DNA of 64,000 bases from Vanilla planifolia (taxonomy: Eukaryota > Streptophyta > Magnoliopsida > Asparagales > Orchidaceae), in NCBI GenBank assembly GCA_023846275.1, contig CM043868.1, positions 5,227,153 to 5,291,152 of the forward strand, in the 5' to 3' direction. The translations under genes were made by a program, and so were the position numbers. The stretch's first letter is position 1, and each line of letters begins with the position of its first letter. The notes beneath the pieces were generated by a model. The model was not told the DNA's origin and did no database searches. It worked only from the letters and a program-made list of their open reading frames with translations. This document shows, one piece after another, positions 48,971-60,660 of this stretch.

Positions 48971-50997
48971 ATTTTATTGATGACAACAAAATCATTATGT
49001 TATATTTATTAATATTTTGTAAATATTAATTTTAGTTTATGCATCTCAAGAATAATTAGGTTAATCATGTAGAGAGCTTAATAATGCCACTCAAGGTGTT
49101 TAACATAAGTGTTTGGTTGTTAACCATAAAGGCATCAGGAGAAACATAAGATGGAGTAATACAAAGAGAAAGTCTTTATTAAATCTCTTTATTTTGGTGA
49201 TTATTATGTCAAAACCTATAACAATTTCTTTAAGGCACTTAAGAAATTCTCATAATATGCATTTCATTTTATTTGATATACATTATCTATCTTAAAATAT
49301 TACATACATAGTAAGTTACATCACGTGTCAAGAATAAATTAAGTTAGATTTAAAAAGAGAGTGAATTAAGTAAAGTTTGTATATATTGAGCTAATCAACT
49401 TTGTATGATGAGCCCATCATGTAGTATGATAAGTTAATAGTAGTATTAAAGAGAGTGTTAATTGATGGTGATCTAAGTAATGTATCCATTTTATAGTTTT
49501 ATACTAATATAATATCTCTATCGCATAATGCATTAATCATTCACCTAAAAATTTTGATTTGAGATTTAGTATTTTTTTTATTTTTTACATAATATGATAT
49601 TACTTTTCATACAGTAGGATATATTCTTTAAGATAATCAGACAAAAGAGACTAAGTAAAAAGAGAAATTAGAATTTATTATATTATTATACAAGTATAGT
49701 ACTCATATTATATGAGTATGTCAATTTGTGATGAGGTGATTGTCATCATAAATACAAAGTTATTCATTATATTGGTACGATCTATTTATCTGTTTAGTGA
49801 TAATTCATGACTTAGGCTATGATCATATCACAATTTCATATATGTACAACACCATTTCACTTAAAAGCTTAATTTTGGAACTTAGCCTTGTATTAATTAG
49901 ATTTGCATCATAGTAGTATAATACCCTTATTACACAAATATAATATCTTATGTTTAGCATAAATGAGCTTTTCATAAGACTTATCATAGTATATAATCCT
50001 ATCTAATACAACATTTTTTCTAGAGCTCAAAATTTAGTTTTTTGTAATTTTGTTTTAGTTGTACCATACAATATCCACATTATAGTTGTATGATCATTTG
50101 ATTGTATATTATAATTTGCTTAGGATATGAGTAACATTTAGTTTGATTGGTTTCTCAAACAATTGTTTGAGAGAGATTTTGAGTCGTTTGAGTATATTCT
50201 TAGGAGTATATAAAGTCATTCATACATGATAAAATAAATTAATACTCAAATTAAAAATTTATTTTAGGAATACTTAACTTGATTTATCATTTCTAAGAAT
50301 AGAAAAAGACATGACCATGGCATTGAGCTTAAAGCACATCTTAGCTTTCCTTTTTATCCTTAAGCTTAGTTGCACTTTATTATTTTAAGCTATATTTATT
50401 GCATTCTCTCTTGTATTAATATCAAGTTTCATTACATATCTTACATTGATTCAAGTAGGGTACCTCTTACTTAATTATTTATTGGTTATAGAAATTATTG
50501 TATTAAATATTTACTTAGTTTATTTGCCTTTTTGTTGGGACTTTTTCTTAGTCTTTTATTAACTTTAATTAAGTCATGATTATAAACTTTTATTAAGTCA
50601 ATGTGTTGTATAGGCTTTTATTAAACTATTATATAGACTTTTATCAAGCCAGTATTATAAAAATTTATTATACTAGTGTTGTATACTTTTATCTAGTCAA
50701 TATTATAAGCTTTTATTAAGTCCATGTTTTAATGGATTATCTAGTCTTTTAGTTGGCAATAGATGTAGATCCAGGGTTTGATAAAATCACTTGAAACTTT
50801 TGTATGTACTTTACTTGTATTATAACATAATAATTTTTTGTAAGCATAATAATATTTTTAAAAATAAGCATTAAAATAATTAATAAGATTAAAAATAATG
50901 AAGTCTTTCATTGTAAAACAAATTGAATTATTTGTATTAGTTTGAAGATTTAAATTTACACAATTTACTCATCCCTCTTAATGACTTCTTGCTCCCA
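48971..50997 (+). mobile_element. Solo Sirevirus-like LTR nested in an older LTR
   Basis: It starts in the TTTTATTGATGACAACAAAATC block that also begins the LTR at 24033-25954 (minus strand). It ends in CAATTTACTCATCCCTCTTA...CCA at 50997, the family's 3' end. The flanking older LTR resumes right after it with GGATGAATGTAGGCATGGGT, matching 40573 onward in the uninterrupted copy. Its length is about 2.0 kb, and the dyad array occupies 49400-50100. A clear target-site duplication is not visible. Confidence 0.62.
49400..50100. repeat. Dyad array within the solo LTR
   Basis: About nine members lie near 49400 (TTGTATGATGAGCCCATCAT), 49490, 49585 (ATAATATGATATTACTTTTC followed by ATAC), 49675, 49743, 49817, 49908, 49985 and 50064. 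The spacing is about 70-95 bp. Confidence 0.65.
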
Positions 50998-51197
50998 TAA
51001 TATATAACAATGTTAATTTGGATGAATGTAGGCATGGGTTTAGTTGAATTATTTAAAATTCTTTGTTGTATTTGCTCTCTTACTTTAATTACTTCACTTA
51101 CTTTTATTTCATAACAAACATTTGCCACAACAATAGCTTTGTAAATTAGGAAAACTTTTTGAAATCTCTAAAAGTTTTGTAAAAGGATATTTTTTTA
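50998..51197 (+). mobile_element. Sirevirus-like LTR, resumed segment
   Basis: GGATGAATGTAGGCATGGGT, TTGTATTTGCTC, ACTTTTATTTCATAACAA, AATAGCTTTGTAAATTAGGA and CTCTAAAAGTTTTGTAAAA match 40573-40745 closely. Similarity ends at about 51197, where T-rich sequence and a LINE 3' end begin. The final 60 bp of the LTR are missing here. Confidence 0.72.
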
Positions 51198-51770
51198 TAA
51201 AAATAGAACTTTATTACTTTATGATACTATTATAGATTGGAGAGTTAGCTACAACAACAAAACAACAAAAAGGTCAAAATGGAGGGCAAGCCAAAAACCC
51301 TCTAACCAAAAAAAGAAGTTAAATAGTAAAAGGCATTTGTTTAGTTTTGAGCATTGTTCTTAAATTAGGGAATAAAATCCTATCTAGATTGGTTAGATTT
51401 GTACAATATTTAAGTAGTTGGTGAGCTTCAAAATTATAGGACTCTAATATGGTATTAACCATTTGCCCAAGATAGTTTGGTACTACATTACCCTATCTAA
51501 AGATATGTTGTACCTAAATTACTTTAGTGTCTAATAACTCTTTGATAAGTTGAATAGTGTTATGTATCTTCTAAGGAATTGATGCTTTATCTTGTACCAT
51601 TTCCTACATTATTTGGCAATCTAGTTCCAACCAAAGGTTATTAGCACTCGACTTTCTACAAAGTTTATGTTCAAAAATTAGTGCCAATTCTTGTATTTCT
51701 ACATTTATTTTTGAACCAAACCCAAGGGGTATTTCTTTTCCTCTTATTTGGTTAATTAAGTGCTTTTAAA
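51198..51770 (-). mobile_element. 5'-truncated LINE 3' end (RNase H), minus strand
   Basis: On the minus strand the translation gives IQELALIFEHKLC, ANNLWLELDCQIM and VQHIF followed by GNVVPNYLGQMVN in one frame with stops. This is the end of a LINE RNase H domain (the HIxREGN...ADxLA block). A leader-like 3' UTR follows, and a T-rich boundary at about 51190-51205 represents the poly(A) end. It sits exactly where the older LTR is interrupted. It resembles the 3' ends of the LINEs at 29.06-33.1 and 57.4-58.4 kb. Confidence 0.65.
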
Positions 51771-51829
51771 CTAACTATTTAAGTTAGCTTTGATTGTTTT
51801 TGATATGTTCATGAGGCGTTCTCTCACTT

Positions 51830-52790
51830 TAAGCAATTAATAACAAACCTATTTTTTTGAGTTGCAATAGAAAAAGTGTAAGCATGATAATGATGAAGAA
51901 CTAAGAAAGAAAAGAAATAAGAAAAGAGTTTTTGCTACAAAAGGTTGAACCCCAAAAAGGTTTCCTTTAAGGAGTTCTGAATTCCACTTCTTCTAAAAAT
52001 CAAAAGTATTGTGAAAAATTAATATGATCTACATGCGAGGTGTTCTTGCTCTAAGCTCTTGACAATAGATCTTCTTTTCAAGTCATAATAGTAAAAGTTA
52101 AAGTGTGATAATAGAGAGCAACTAAGAAAGTAAGGAAGTAAAAGAAGATTTTTATCACAAGGTTTAAATTCTTTAAGAAGTATTCTTTTAAGGAGTTTTA
52201 AATTTAAGAATTTTTTGAATTTTAAAGTTCTAATTCTAGAGTTTTGAATTACTTCATTCATCATTCTTATCACTTTATCTAGATATTTATATATAATATT
52301 TCATTATAAAATACATGATATTTAAATTTCCATAAAAACATGTAGATTTTAATTAAAAATATAAATTTTCAAATATTTCACAAAATATCACACCTCAAGT
52401 GCCTTAGTTACATGTGTGCATGATACTCTCTCACTCTAGGGTATTATTTATGCATGTAGGTATTATTATAATGCACTAACAAACTCTGCACCCATACATT
52501 GATTGTTGTAATATAGTAGGTTCACCTACCACATGCGCAAACTATGTGCATGGTAGGTGGCTGATATTCATGCACTTGTAGTGTATATGCTCTTGTCTAG
52601 CATGGTTATGTGCCCTTAGCACTTATAATGCACTTGCATGTGATGGTTCATGCATGATTCTTTCTACATAGTATTATTACAATGGTTTTTATTATTTTGT
52701 CACCTTTTTTGATTTTTTTCATAGTTTTGGATTCAATGAGCCCAAAATTGAGCTCTTGATTAAGGATTTGATAAAACCCTAGGATCATGC
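51830..52790 (+). repeat. Element U: one partial and one complete copy in tandem
   Basis: A partial unit (about 51830-51990) has a TTTTTTTGAGTTGCAATAG start and TTTCCTTTAAGGAGTTCTGA. A complete unit follows (about 52030-52790) with TCATAATAGTAAAAGTTAAA, TTTATCTAGATATT, the ACATGTGTGCATG-rich centre, ATTATTACAATGGTTTTT and TTTTTCATAGTTTTGGATTC. The complete unit aligns along its whole length with the right arm at 43885-44700. Confidence 0.8.
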
Positions 52791-54290
52791 TAAATAATAA
52801 ATTAAGGTTAAAGGAATATCCTAAAGTAATCTCAAATAATTATTCATAATTCTTTAGGATAAGGCCAACATGTATAACATGTTAAGTGAGAGAATTTTGA
52901 TGAACTATAAGGGTTCTGATATAGTGAATCTTAGTTTGAACTCTCAAGCCAAGGAATACTTGGATAAATTATTCAAAATACAATTGGATAAGGAGGTAAC
53001 TATTTTTGAGTGATTAATAAATCTCTAATTTATGGAGTGTTAGATCATATACTTAGAGACTCCATGTGTGCTTAAATATCACTTTCTTATACAAGATATC
53101 ATAAGAGATCATGAATGTGTTAGAACATATGGTTAAGAGTATCACATGTTTATTAAAGACTCTTAAAGCCCACAAGAGGTTGATTTTCATGATTGTTAGA
53201 GCCCATGTTATCAAGTTCCAAATTATGTGATGACTCCAGAGTGACATACCTTATGCCATGGTTCTCATAGGCTTGGAGGGAGTGCTTAATCATGGTGAGA
53301 CACTGAGCATCTAATTATCTACATCTTAGAATTATGATATTATGGAGAATTGAGAGGTCTTGATGGGTATTAAATAATTTATGATTTTTAGAATTATGTC
53401 ATGTGCTTAGAGACTCCAGGTGGAGAGTGTCAAAACATATGGTGGAGAGTGTCGTATGTTTATTAAAGACTCTTAGAGCCCATGAAAGGTTGACTCGCAT
53501 GATTGGTAGAGCCCAGGTTATCGAGCACCAAATTATGTGATGACTCAGGAGTGACATACCTTATGTCATGGTTCTCGTAGGCTTGGAGAGAGTGTTTGAT
53601 CATGGTGAGACACTGAGCATCTAATTAGTTACATCTTAGAATTATGATATTATGGAGATTTAAGAGGTCCTAATGGGTATTTAATAATTTATGATTTTTA
53701 GAATTATGTTAAAGGATCAATGATCTTTGTAGTTCTTCTATAATAATAGTCATGATTATGCATTAGTTCATTTTAGTAGACTATGATTCTTTGTATGATA
53801 TCATGTTTGTTATACTCTAATTATATTAGGTAGATATGCTTATTATGTTTTTGTTGATTATTTTTATAACATGAATTATGGAAAACTTATTGAGCTTTTT
53901 AGCTCACTCCCCCTTACATTATATATAGGTTTAGGAAGTCAGGAGCTTGCATTAGGGTTAAAGTTGGAGATGCTAGTGTTAATGTATCTTAGTAGTCTTG
54001 ATGTTTCAGCTTTGTATTTCATGATGTCTTAGTTGTACTGATTATATTTTATTCTTAGTAGTGTTATTTATACTTATTATAATTTTGGTTATATAAAACT
54101 TTTATTAGGATCATTTGATAATGCATTTTTTATATTTGATTTTGTATAATAAACTTTTGATTTATGGTTTGTTTGTGGATTATGACGATACATTGTGAAT
54201 ATGTATGGATATTATGACAATTTTTTACAGGTTTGTTTGGTACTATATACATGTTAATATATTTGGTGGATTACCTCAAGCTAGCATTCA
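52791..54290 (+). mobile_element. LTR-like tract, possible Ty3/gypsy LTR
   Basis: The tract has a duplicated front part (see next entry) followed by GAGCTTTTTAGCTCACTCCC at about 53893, a motif common in long gypsy LTRs. Next come a T-rich section, then TTGTATAATAAACTTTTG with an AATAAA-type signal at about 54148. A chromovirus integrase tail begins only about 60 bp downstream, which is not the normal order for one element, so rearrangement or nesting is likely. Confidence 0.35.
53044..53708. repeat. Two-copy tandem duplication, period about 310 bp
   Basis: Copy 1 (about 53044-53399) and copy 2 (about 53400-53708) share CTTAGAGACTCCA, ACATATGG, TTTATTAAAGACTCTTA, CCAAATTATGTGATGACTC, GAGTGACATACCTTATG, CATGGTGAGACACTGAGCAT and TTTATGATTTTTAGAATTAT. 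Copy 1 has an extra segment of about 44 bp near its start. Confidence 0.9.
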
Positions 54291-54349
54291 AATAGATCCT
54301 TACAAAGCTTTTTATGAAAGAAAATGCAAATCCCTCTATGTTAGTTTAA

Positions 54350-54960
54350 GGGTAAGAAAAAACAATTAATTATGCCAGATTTTGTTGATGAAGCTACCAA
54401 AAATATAAAAATAATTGAAGAAAGGATACAAAGTACGCAACATAGATAAAAAAACTAATTTGATATAAAGCATAAAAATGTTGACTTTTGTGAAGGAAAG
54501 TATGCTTTCTCAAAGTGAGATCCTTAGAAGGCATGACCAACTTTGATAAAATTAGAAAATTAAAACCAAAATTTATTACGCATATTCAAACATTAAAGAG
54601 AATTGGTCAAAATACATATAGAATGGCTTTACTTTCACAATTGATTGAAATTCATAATATTTTTCACATTTTTTCTTCAAGAAAATATGTTTTTGATTTA
54701 TCTTATATCATCTGATATGACTCAAATGAAGTAGACATTCAACTTTTTATGACATAATAAGAATACTTAATCAAAATTCTAAATGAACAAGATAAAAGAT
54801 TAAGAAATAAAATTATTTTCATGATTAAAAATGCTATTAAATTATTAACCTAAAAGAGAAAAGATATGTAAAGTCAAAGGTATTATGCTTCACTAGTATC
54901 CTAAGATATTTTAAATTTGGAGATGAAATTTTCACAAGATAGGGGGAAGACTAGTAATAT
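54350..54960 (+). pseudogene. Ty3/gypsy chromovirus Pol tail (integrase C-terminus and chromodomain-like end)
   Basis: By-eye translation gives PDFVDEATKNIKIIEERIQS, then ILKRIGQNTYRMALLSQL as TLKRIGQNTYRMALLSQL, and EIHNIFHIFSSRKYVFDLS (54515-54715). Further on comes ILNEQDKRLRNKIIFMIK (about 54770-54830) and an FKFGDEIF-like end (about 54913-54935). These match in order the end of chromovirus integrases: the LxRIGxVAYRLALP...IHNVFHVSMLRKY block, then the ILDRKxxxLRxKxIPLVKVxW chromodomain region, then FxDEIF. Several stops and frame changes are present. The enzyme would have inserted element DNA into chromatin. Confidence 0.82.
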
Positions 54961-57390
54961 TAGTATTTTGTGTAAAAATATTTTAATAATTAGTTGTTTC
55001 TCAATTCATCTCAAATTACATGCCAAGTTGCAAAGCATCTTAGAGTTATGATTTGAGCATACCATGAGAAAAACTTTGCATGAAAAATTTATTCATATAT
55101 AGTTTATAATTTTCAAGTCATTTGGACTTCTAAGAATTTTCTATGCTAAATAACAATAAAAGGATTTTTTATTAATATTATATAAAATATTTGATATTTC
55201 TTAATATTAAAAAAGGATAAGGATTTAATTATCCTAAGCTGAGTTAATGTTAAGTAGAGAAGTGTCTAGAATGAGCTAGAACTTAGGAAGAGGAAGGAGG
55301 AGAGATAGAGAGCTAAGAAAGAGGAGAATCTATAGCAAGTAAAAACCAATGGTTAAGTAGTAGCTATAATAAGGGATCTTAGAGATCTTGAGTAAAAGAG
55401 AATTGAAAAGCCTTGAATCTATTTAGTGCAAAACAAGTTAAAATAGTATGGTTTTGATTGTGATTTTTCTTAGATTGGATTTGAGTTGTGCTTTATGTTG
55501 CTCAAAGTTAGTTTTCAATTTAGAATGTTTTTTATTTAATTTTAAAAAATCTTATGTTGGGTCCATGACTCACAAATTTTATGCAGAGGCCAATGTATTG
55601 TATAATAGGTCTCACATATGATATATTAGGAACTAAAAGACATACACAAAGCACTCAATAAGAAGTAGCTATTGAGAGCACCCTTTCCTAAGAGTTCTAG
55701 ACAATATTCCAAAAATTGGTGTTCAAGGGCTAATGTATGGTACATTAAAGTTAAATGAATAACATTTGTTTAACCTCTTTTTGAGCCCAATGTACAATAT
55801 GTCAGAGTCATTGGATGGTATGAAAATATGAAAAGAATTAGATTTAAAGAGGATTGTTAGAGGATTTAAGCAGTTATGTATGAGAATGTTTTTAATAAAG
55901 AAAAGCATGCAATATTTGAGTAATTGTGCACCCTTTGATATTTGAAGTAACTAAGGAAGGAAAGTTTGAAGCAAATTATGAAAATATTTTATATGAAAAA
56001 TGAGCATGTTATGGTAATTGTGAACTACTTATGCAATAAGTGACATAAAAAAGAAGGTGATAGAGAGAATATCCAATGCAATCAAGTAAACTAAGATAAT
56101 TATAATGTTAATGGTTAATATTTTATATCTTAAAATGTATTGATATGATGTGATGTATGCATAATTATGTCATCAAATGATAGCATGCATGTGTTTTGAT
56201 CTTATATAGCACCCTATCATGTGTTTTGTGTAATATTACTATAAGTATCATAAAATAAAATAAAAAAGTGAAAGAAATGAAAAAGAAAAGGAATGAAAAT
56301 TAAATCATATATGATAATAAAATAATGTTGAGATTTTCCTATGACATTATCACATGGCTACTTGATATGATGTGATGAGACTTTCATTGTTAACACTTAA
56401 TGTTGGGTTTTGATGTGCAAGTTGGCATCAAACATCATAATCTATTAATACTTTATGTAGGGTTTATGATAAATAGAGGCTCTATGATCATTAGTATTTT
56501 ATGCATAATGACTATAAAAAGAATTCATATGATTAGATAGCTAGCTAGCTACCTGTAAAGTTCTAAAGATGTGTTGATGCCACAATTATATGTATTAATA
56601 TAGAATCTCATGAGGATTATGGTCATCAAAGGAAATCAGACCCTTAAAAAAATATAAAAGTTAAGAAATATGAAAATTTGAAGAATTAAGATATGATAAA
56701 AGAGAAATGCCATACGATAAAAAGTGTACAAATACATATGAGCATCACATATATGGGAACATACTTGTGCACATCAACAACATATTTTATTTGAGTATTT
56801 CTCAAATTTCATACATATGTGTTATTGCTATTTTTTATTTACATGTTATTTATTACCTTTCGTGTTACTTCACTATCTATAACTATCAATTTGTTTATTG
56901 AGTTTTTTATACTCATTATTTATTTACATAATAGATTAAGACCTGAATTTGTATAAAACTAGAGGTGTTTAGTAGCATATGTGATAGGACCTTAATAATG
57001 ATTGATTATGTTTAGCTCTTTGAGAAAATTGTATATGATGTTTTTGTACTTACATCAAATTTGTATTTTGGTATTATGTAAGGATATTGAAAGAGGTGTT
57101 GTTAGCGATAGCTTATGAGGTATATATGTGCACTGTTATTTTGATTTGTGTTCTTAAGACTTTTTCACATATTTTTATTTGACATAGCATTTTAAGATTT
57201 ATGAGTACTTTATTCGGCTTTTATTTAAGGAATAGTTATATAGGGCATGAAAATTTGGCTTAACATATATCCCTTCTTCATCATCCTGATGAGAGCTTTG
57301 GTGATTTGCTAGGAAGAACATCAAATCCAAGAAGATTGATGATTCTACATCACTCCTTTGATTCGAAGATGGGAAGGAGTGCTTAGGTAT
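54961..57390. other. AT-rich stretch with a weak dyad array
   Basis: No gene is recognised. At about 55590-55830, motifs such as AATGTATTGTATAATAGG, AATGTATGGTACATTAAAG and CCAATGTACAATATGTCAG recall the LTR dyad arrays, so LTR remnants are likely. At 55250-55330 there is a purine-rich tract (GGAAGAGGAAGGAGGAGAGA). Confidence 0.4.
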
Positions 57391-57399
57391 GCACAATTT

Positions 57400-58430
57400 G
57401 AGCTCAGTTTTAATCCTTTAATGACATATTTGCTTAGGTCTATCCACATTAGGATGGAGCTTTTTGCTCATGGTTTGGGTGCTTTCATGGATCGTTTGTG
57501 TGGTTGTAGTGGCAACTAGTTAATAGGCTATGTTTTTCTTAGGAGTGCTATTACTAAGCCTATTCTCATGTTATTGTTAGTGAGTAGTAATTGGTTTGAT
57601 ATTTAGTCTCTTGACCATATTTTACTCCAATAATTAGTCACTTGAACACCTTTTACTCCAAATATAATGTACCCCTTATGAACATTATAAAGAGTCCTCT
57701 ATTATCTTTGAAACATCTTTTTATTACATTTAGAGGAATCATAATTGCAAGCTTCATTTGCAACCAATTATGGGTCATATGGCACCAATCAAGGTTATTA
57801 TGTGATCTTTATTATGCAAAACCTTTATGCATCCCTTGGAATCCTACCATCATTAAGGTCTTTATGGCCTTATTCACCCTATATCTCCTTCTCAATGGTT
57901 TTCTTAGCCACTCCCTTTAGGATAAGTAAAGGTTAATTGAGATAATGTTGTTGAGATTAATGTCTTACTAGACTTAGTGTGATCATCAAGGGTGATATGG
58001 GTGATCTTATTCTAACTAAAGGTTGGACTGATTTTTCTGCTTCCTTGTAGATTATAGATGATAGAGATCTAATCGTAGCACTAATTTAGCATCCTACTAT
58101 CTTCCATGTGCTTTTAGAGTTTTGCTTAAGAGTGACTCTTCTAAGGTAGTTCATGGATTCACTTCTTGTTTATCAAGGAAGAACCATGGTTCTCATCTCT
58201 CTACACTATTCTTGATGTCTATATGTTCACCAATTTTAGAGTCACTCATATCATGAGGGAGGGCAATGTTGTAACACATTGGGTGGTTAGTCATTCATCT
58301 ATCTCTTATTGTTTGTGGATGCAGGGCTTGCCTTTGCCCAAGTTCCTTATAGGATCCTCATCCATGATGTTAGGTATGAAATTCCTTGAGCTTATATTAA
58401 TATAAGTTTCAACCAAACTTTTCAAAAAAT
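57400..58430 (+). mobile_element. 5'-truncated, decayed LINE 3' end, plus strand
   Basis: A segment at about 57745-57835 reads FICNQLWVIWHQSRL, like the ExIWKARN linker between zf-RVT and RNase H. Around 57970-58050, GDMGDLILTKGWTDFSASL resembles the GGVxRDxxGxxIxAF part of RNase H. At 58166-58405 a frame contains the end of RNase H (FRVTHIMREGN, HIMREGN at 58247-58267, and LPLPKFLIG). Stops and frame changes occur between these. The left boundary is uncertain. Confidence 0.7.
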
Positions 58431-58617
58431 GGGATTTGTTTTATAGTATCAAAGTCCTAGATTTCATCATTTGGTGACTCATCAAAGATTCTTTCGAAGC
58501 CCTATTTTGTGTAGAAGGGATATTTATATTGTCCAATTAGTTACATAATAACCATAATATAAAAAACATATGGAAATAATAATTCTTTATATTATTTAAT
58601 TTTAATTATATTATTTA

Positions 58618-58623
<6 letters not shown>

Positions 58624-58650
<27 letters not shown>
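58624..58650. repeat. (AT)13 microsatellite
   Basis: A simple dinucleotide run lies in otherwise AT-rich, gene-free sequence. Confidence 0.95.
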
Positions 58651-58656
<6 letters not shown>

Positions 58657-60000
58657 GTTATTGTTTAGAATTCTATTCCAATTTGTTTCTATTCAAAATT
58701 TGATTAAGATTCAAGTCTTTATTAGATGTTTTAAAATTAAATTAATCTTCTTATTAATATTAATTATATCGTAGTTTATACATTTATTTTATCTATTTAT
58801 AACACTATTTTTATGTATGTATGTTGTTGATATAAATGTATTGGTCTTAGATTTAGTTTGCACTAGTTAGTAGTCATAACTAGATTGGTTCTTTTTTTTA
58901 TAATGTGTTGTTGGCACCAATCCCATATTTTTTCTTTATGACTAAGGAGAAAGGGAGATTCTTGAGAAGATCTCATGAGAGAACTAAGGTGGTTAATTGT
59001 TTTAAAATCTAAAATAGGTTGCCTCTAGTAAGTGCTTCAATAGTTGAATTGGTGATTTTGCCATAATCAATATCATTTTATGGTTGTCTTAACTCATCTG
59101 GATAAAAGTTTCCAACATCAAGTGAGCCTATCATGATACAACGGATTTAGTATAAACTAGTTAATGCCATTTTAATGGGAGTATTCATCCAAAAGTCAAC
59201 TTTATTAAAAGGGAAATAATACACAAGTCAATCAATATTAAGAAATAGGGCTTTATTATAGCCTTTATCTTATATTACATCATGTAATTTATATTAATAT
59301 TTTTTAAGATGTCTAAAAATTAAAAGATAAGTTATCCAACAAAGTTTAAATAAAATAACACGTTATTTTATCATTGAAGTAAAAAAAGAATCTTATATAA
59401 GTTAGCCATGATCTATAATGAAATTAACAAACACGAGAATATTAGTTTTATAAGATAAGTAAACTATTCGATTGGGATACCCTTGTGTTTAATGAGTCAA
59501 TATTTAAATATTTAGTATCTAATTCTAATTTGAGTTTTTTTATTATGAAACAAGTTTACATGTAAAAAAGTAAGACATGTACTTTTAAAGATAACAAACT
59601 AGTGGTCTTTAAAGTATCTTTGAGCATTAACAAATTTCAAGAATTAAAGATATGTGCATCAAATTTAAAAAGATTTTTTTGTTATTAAATAAAATATTAA
59701 CTTAATGATTGCAAAGCACACCTTTATTCATCTTACTTTAAAATCCTAACTCAAGTATCCGATTGTTCAATCATGTCTTTGATTTAGAAAACATATAAAA
59801 TTTTATTTTTTCAATCATTCTTTTCTTGATTCAAATCCTACTTAAATCATTCATTGATTTAAGAAATATATGATTCTATTTTTCAATCATTCTTTCTTTA
59901 CTTAAATCTTATTTATGTATCTTTGTTAAATTCTATGTTAAATTGATTGTTAAACTTTGATTAAATAAAAAACTAATTTTGTTAAATTTTTTATAATTAA
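58651..60000. other. AT-rich stretch, nothing recognised
   Basis: No exon, RNA gene or diagnostic transposon motif is seen on either strand. Confidence 0.45.
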
Positions 60001-60660
60001 ATAAAAAAAAATTTAGCCACATCCTAAGCTATGCTCAAATGCAAAGCTCTGCGATCAAGCTTAGGCTCAAGTGGGCATTCTCAAGAGTAGGGACCAATCA
60101 CTAGAACAAATCGATTTGGGACTTGTAATCCTGTAACCATACTAGTGAACTGGGTGATTAAATCCTAAGCATGCAAGGGGGGAGCCAGCTATAGTTTAGC
60201 TCACATAATACCCCTATGCAAAGCTATATAAATTGCAAATCAATTTTATGCCTAGTAATGTGAGACTATTCCTTTAGTACCTGTTTACTTCCAAAATCGG
60301 GACTACTCAACATCATCCAATTACGCATTTTTGTGATCTTACGGTGGAGATCGCTTCTACTTTTAAATAGCAATCTTAATTGATCCAGCCATTCATTTGA
60401 TGAGCTAATCTAATAGTGATGATTCATTCTACCTATTTCATATGATTTTATCCTTAAACTGATACCCCAAGTCTCTCTAGTTTGAATCCTACAACTGAGA
60501 TCATTCATGTCTTTTATTATCGATGAATCAAATGATCCAAATCTAATCCATCTTGATCAAACCATCCAGAATACATCCATTTTTATAGTGATTGATCGGA
60601 TGGTTGAAACTCTTCTAGGCACATTCACTAGCTCTTTTCCATCTTACCTAATTGGTAGTT
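60000..60660 (-). repeat. Dispersed repeat X, copy 2 (inverted relative to copy 1)
   Basis: The reverse complement shares its order of themes with 34250-34960. Phrases around GGATCATTTGATTCATC come first, then AGTCTCACATTACTAGGC, and finally a GC-richer part with GGCTCCCCCCTTGC, GGTCCCTACTCTTGAG and GCCCACTTGAGCCTAAGC. It is less AT-rich than its flanks. No coding sequence is recognised. Confidence 0.45.

Noticed and set aside
57199-57396. Minus-strand 65-codon frame
   Set aside because: No family motif, and it lies next to a plus-strand LINE relic; treated as chance.
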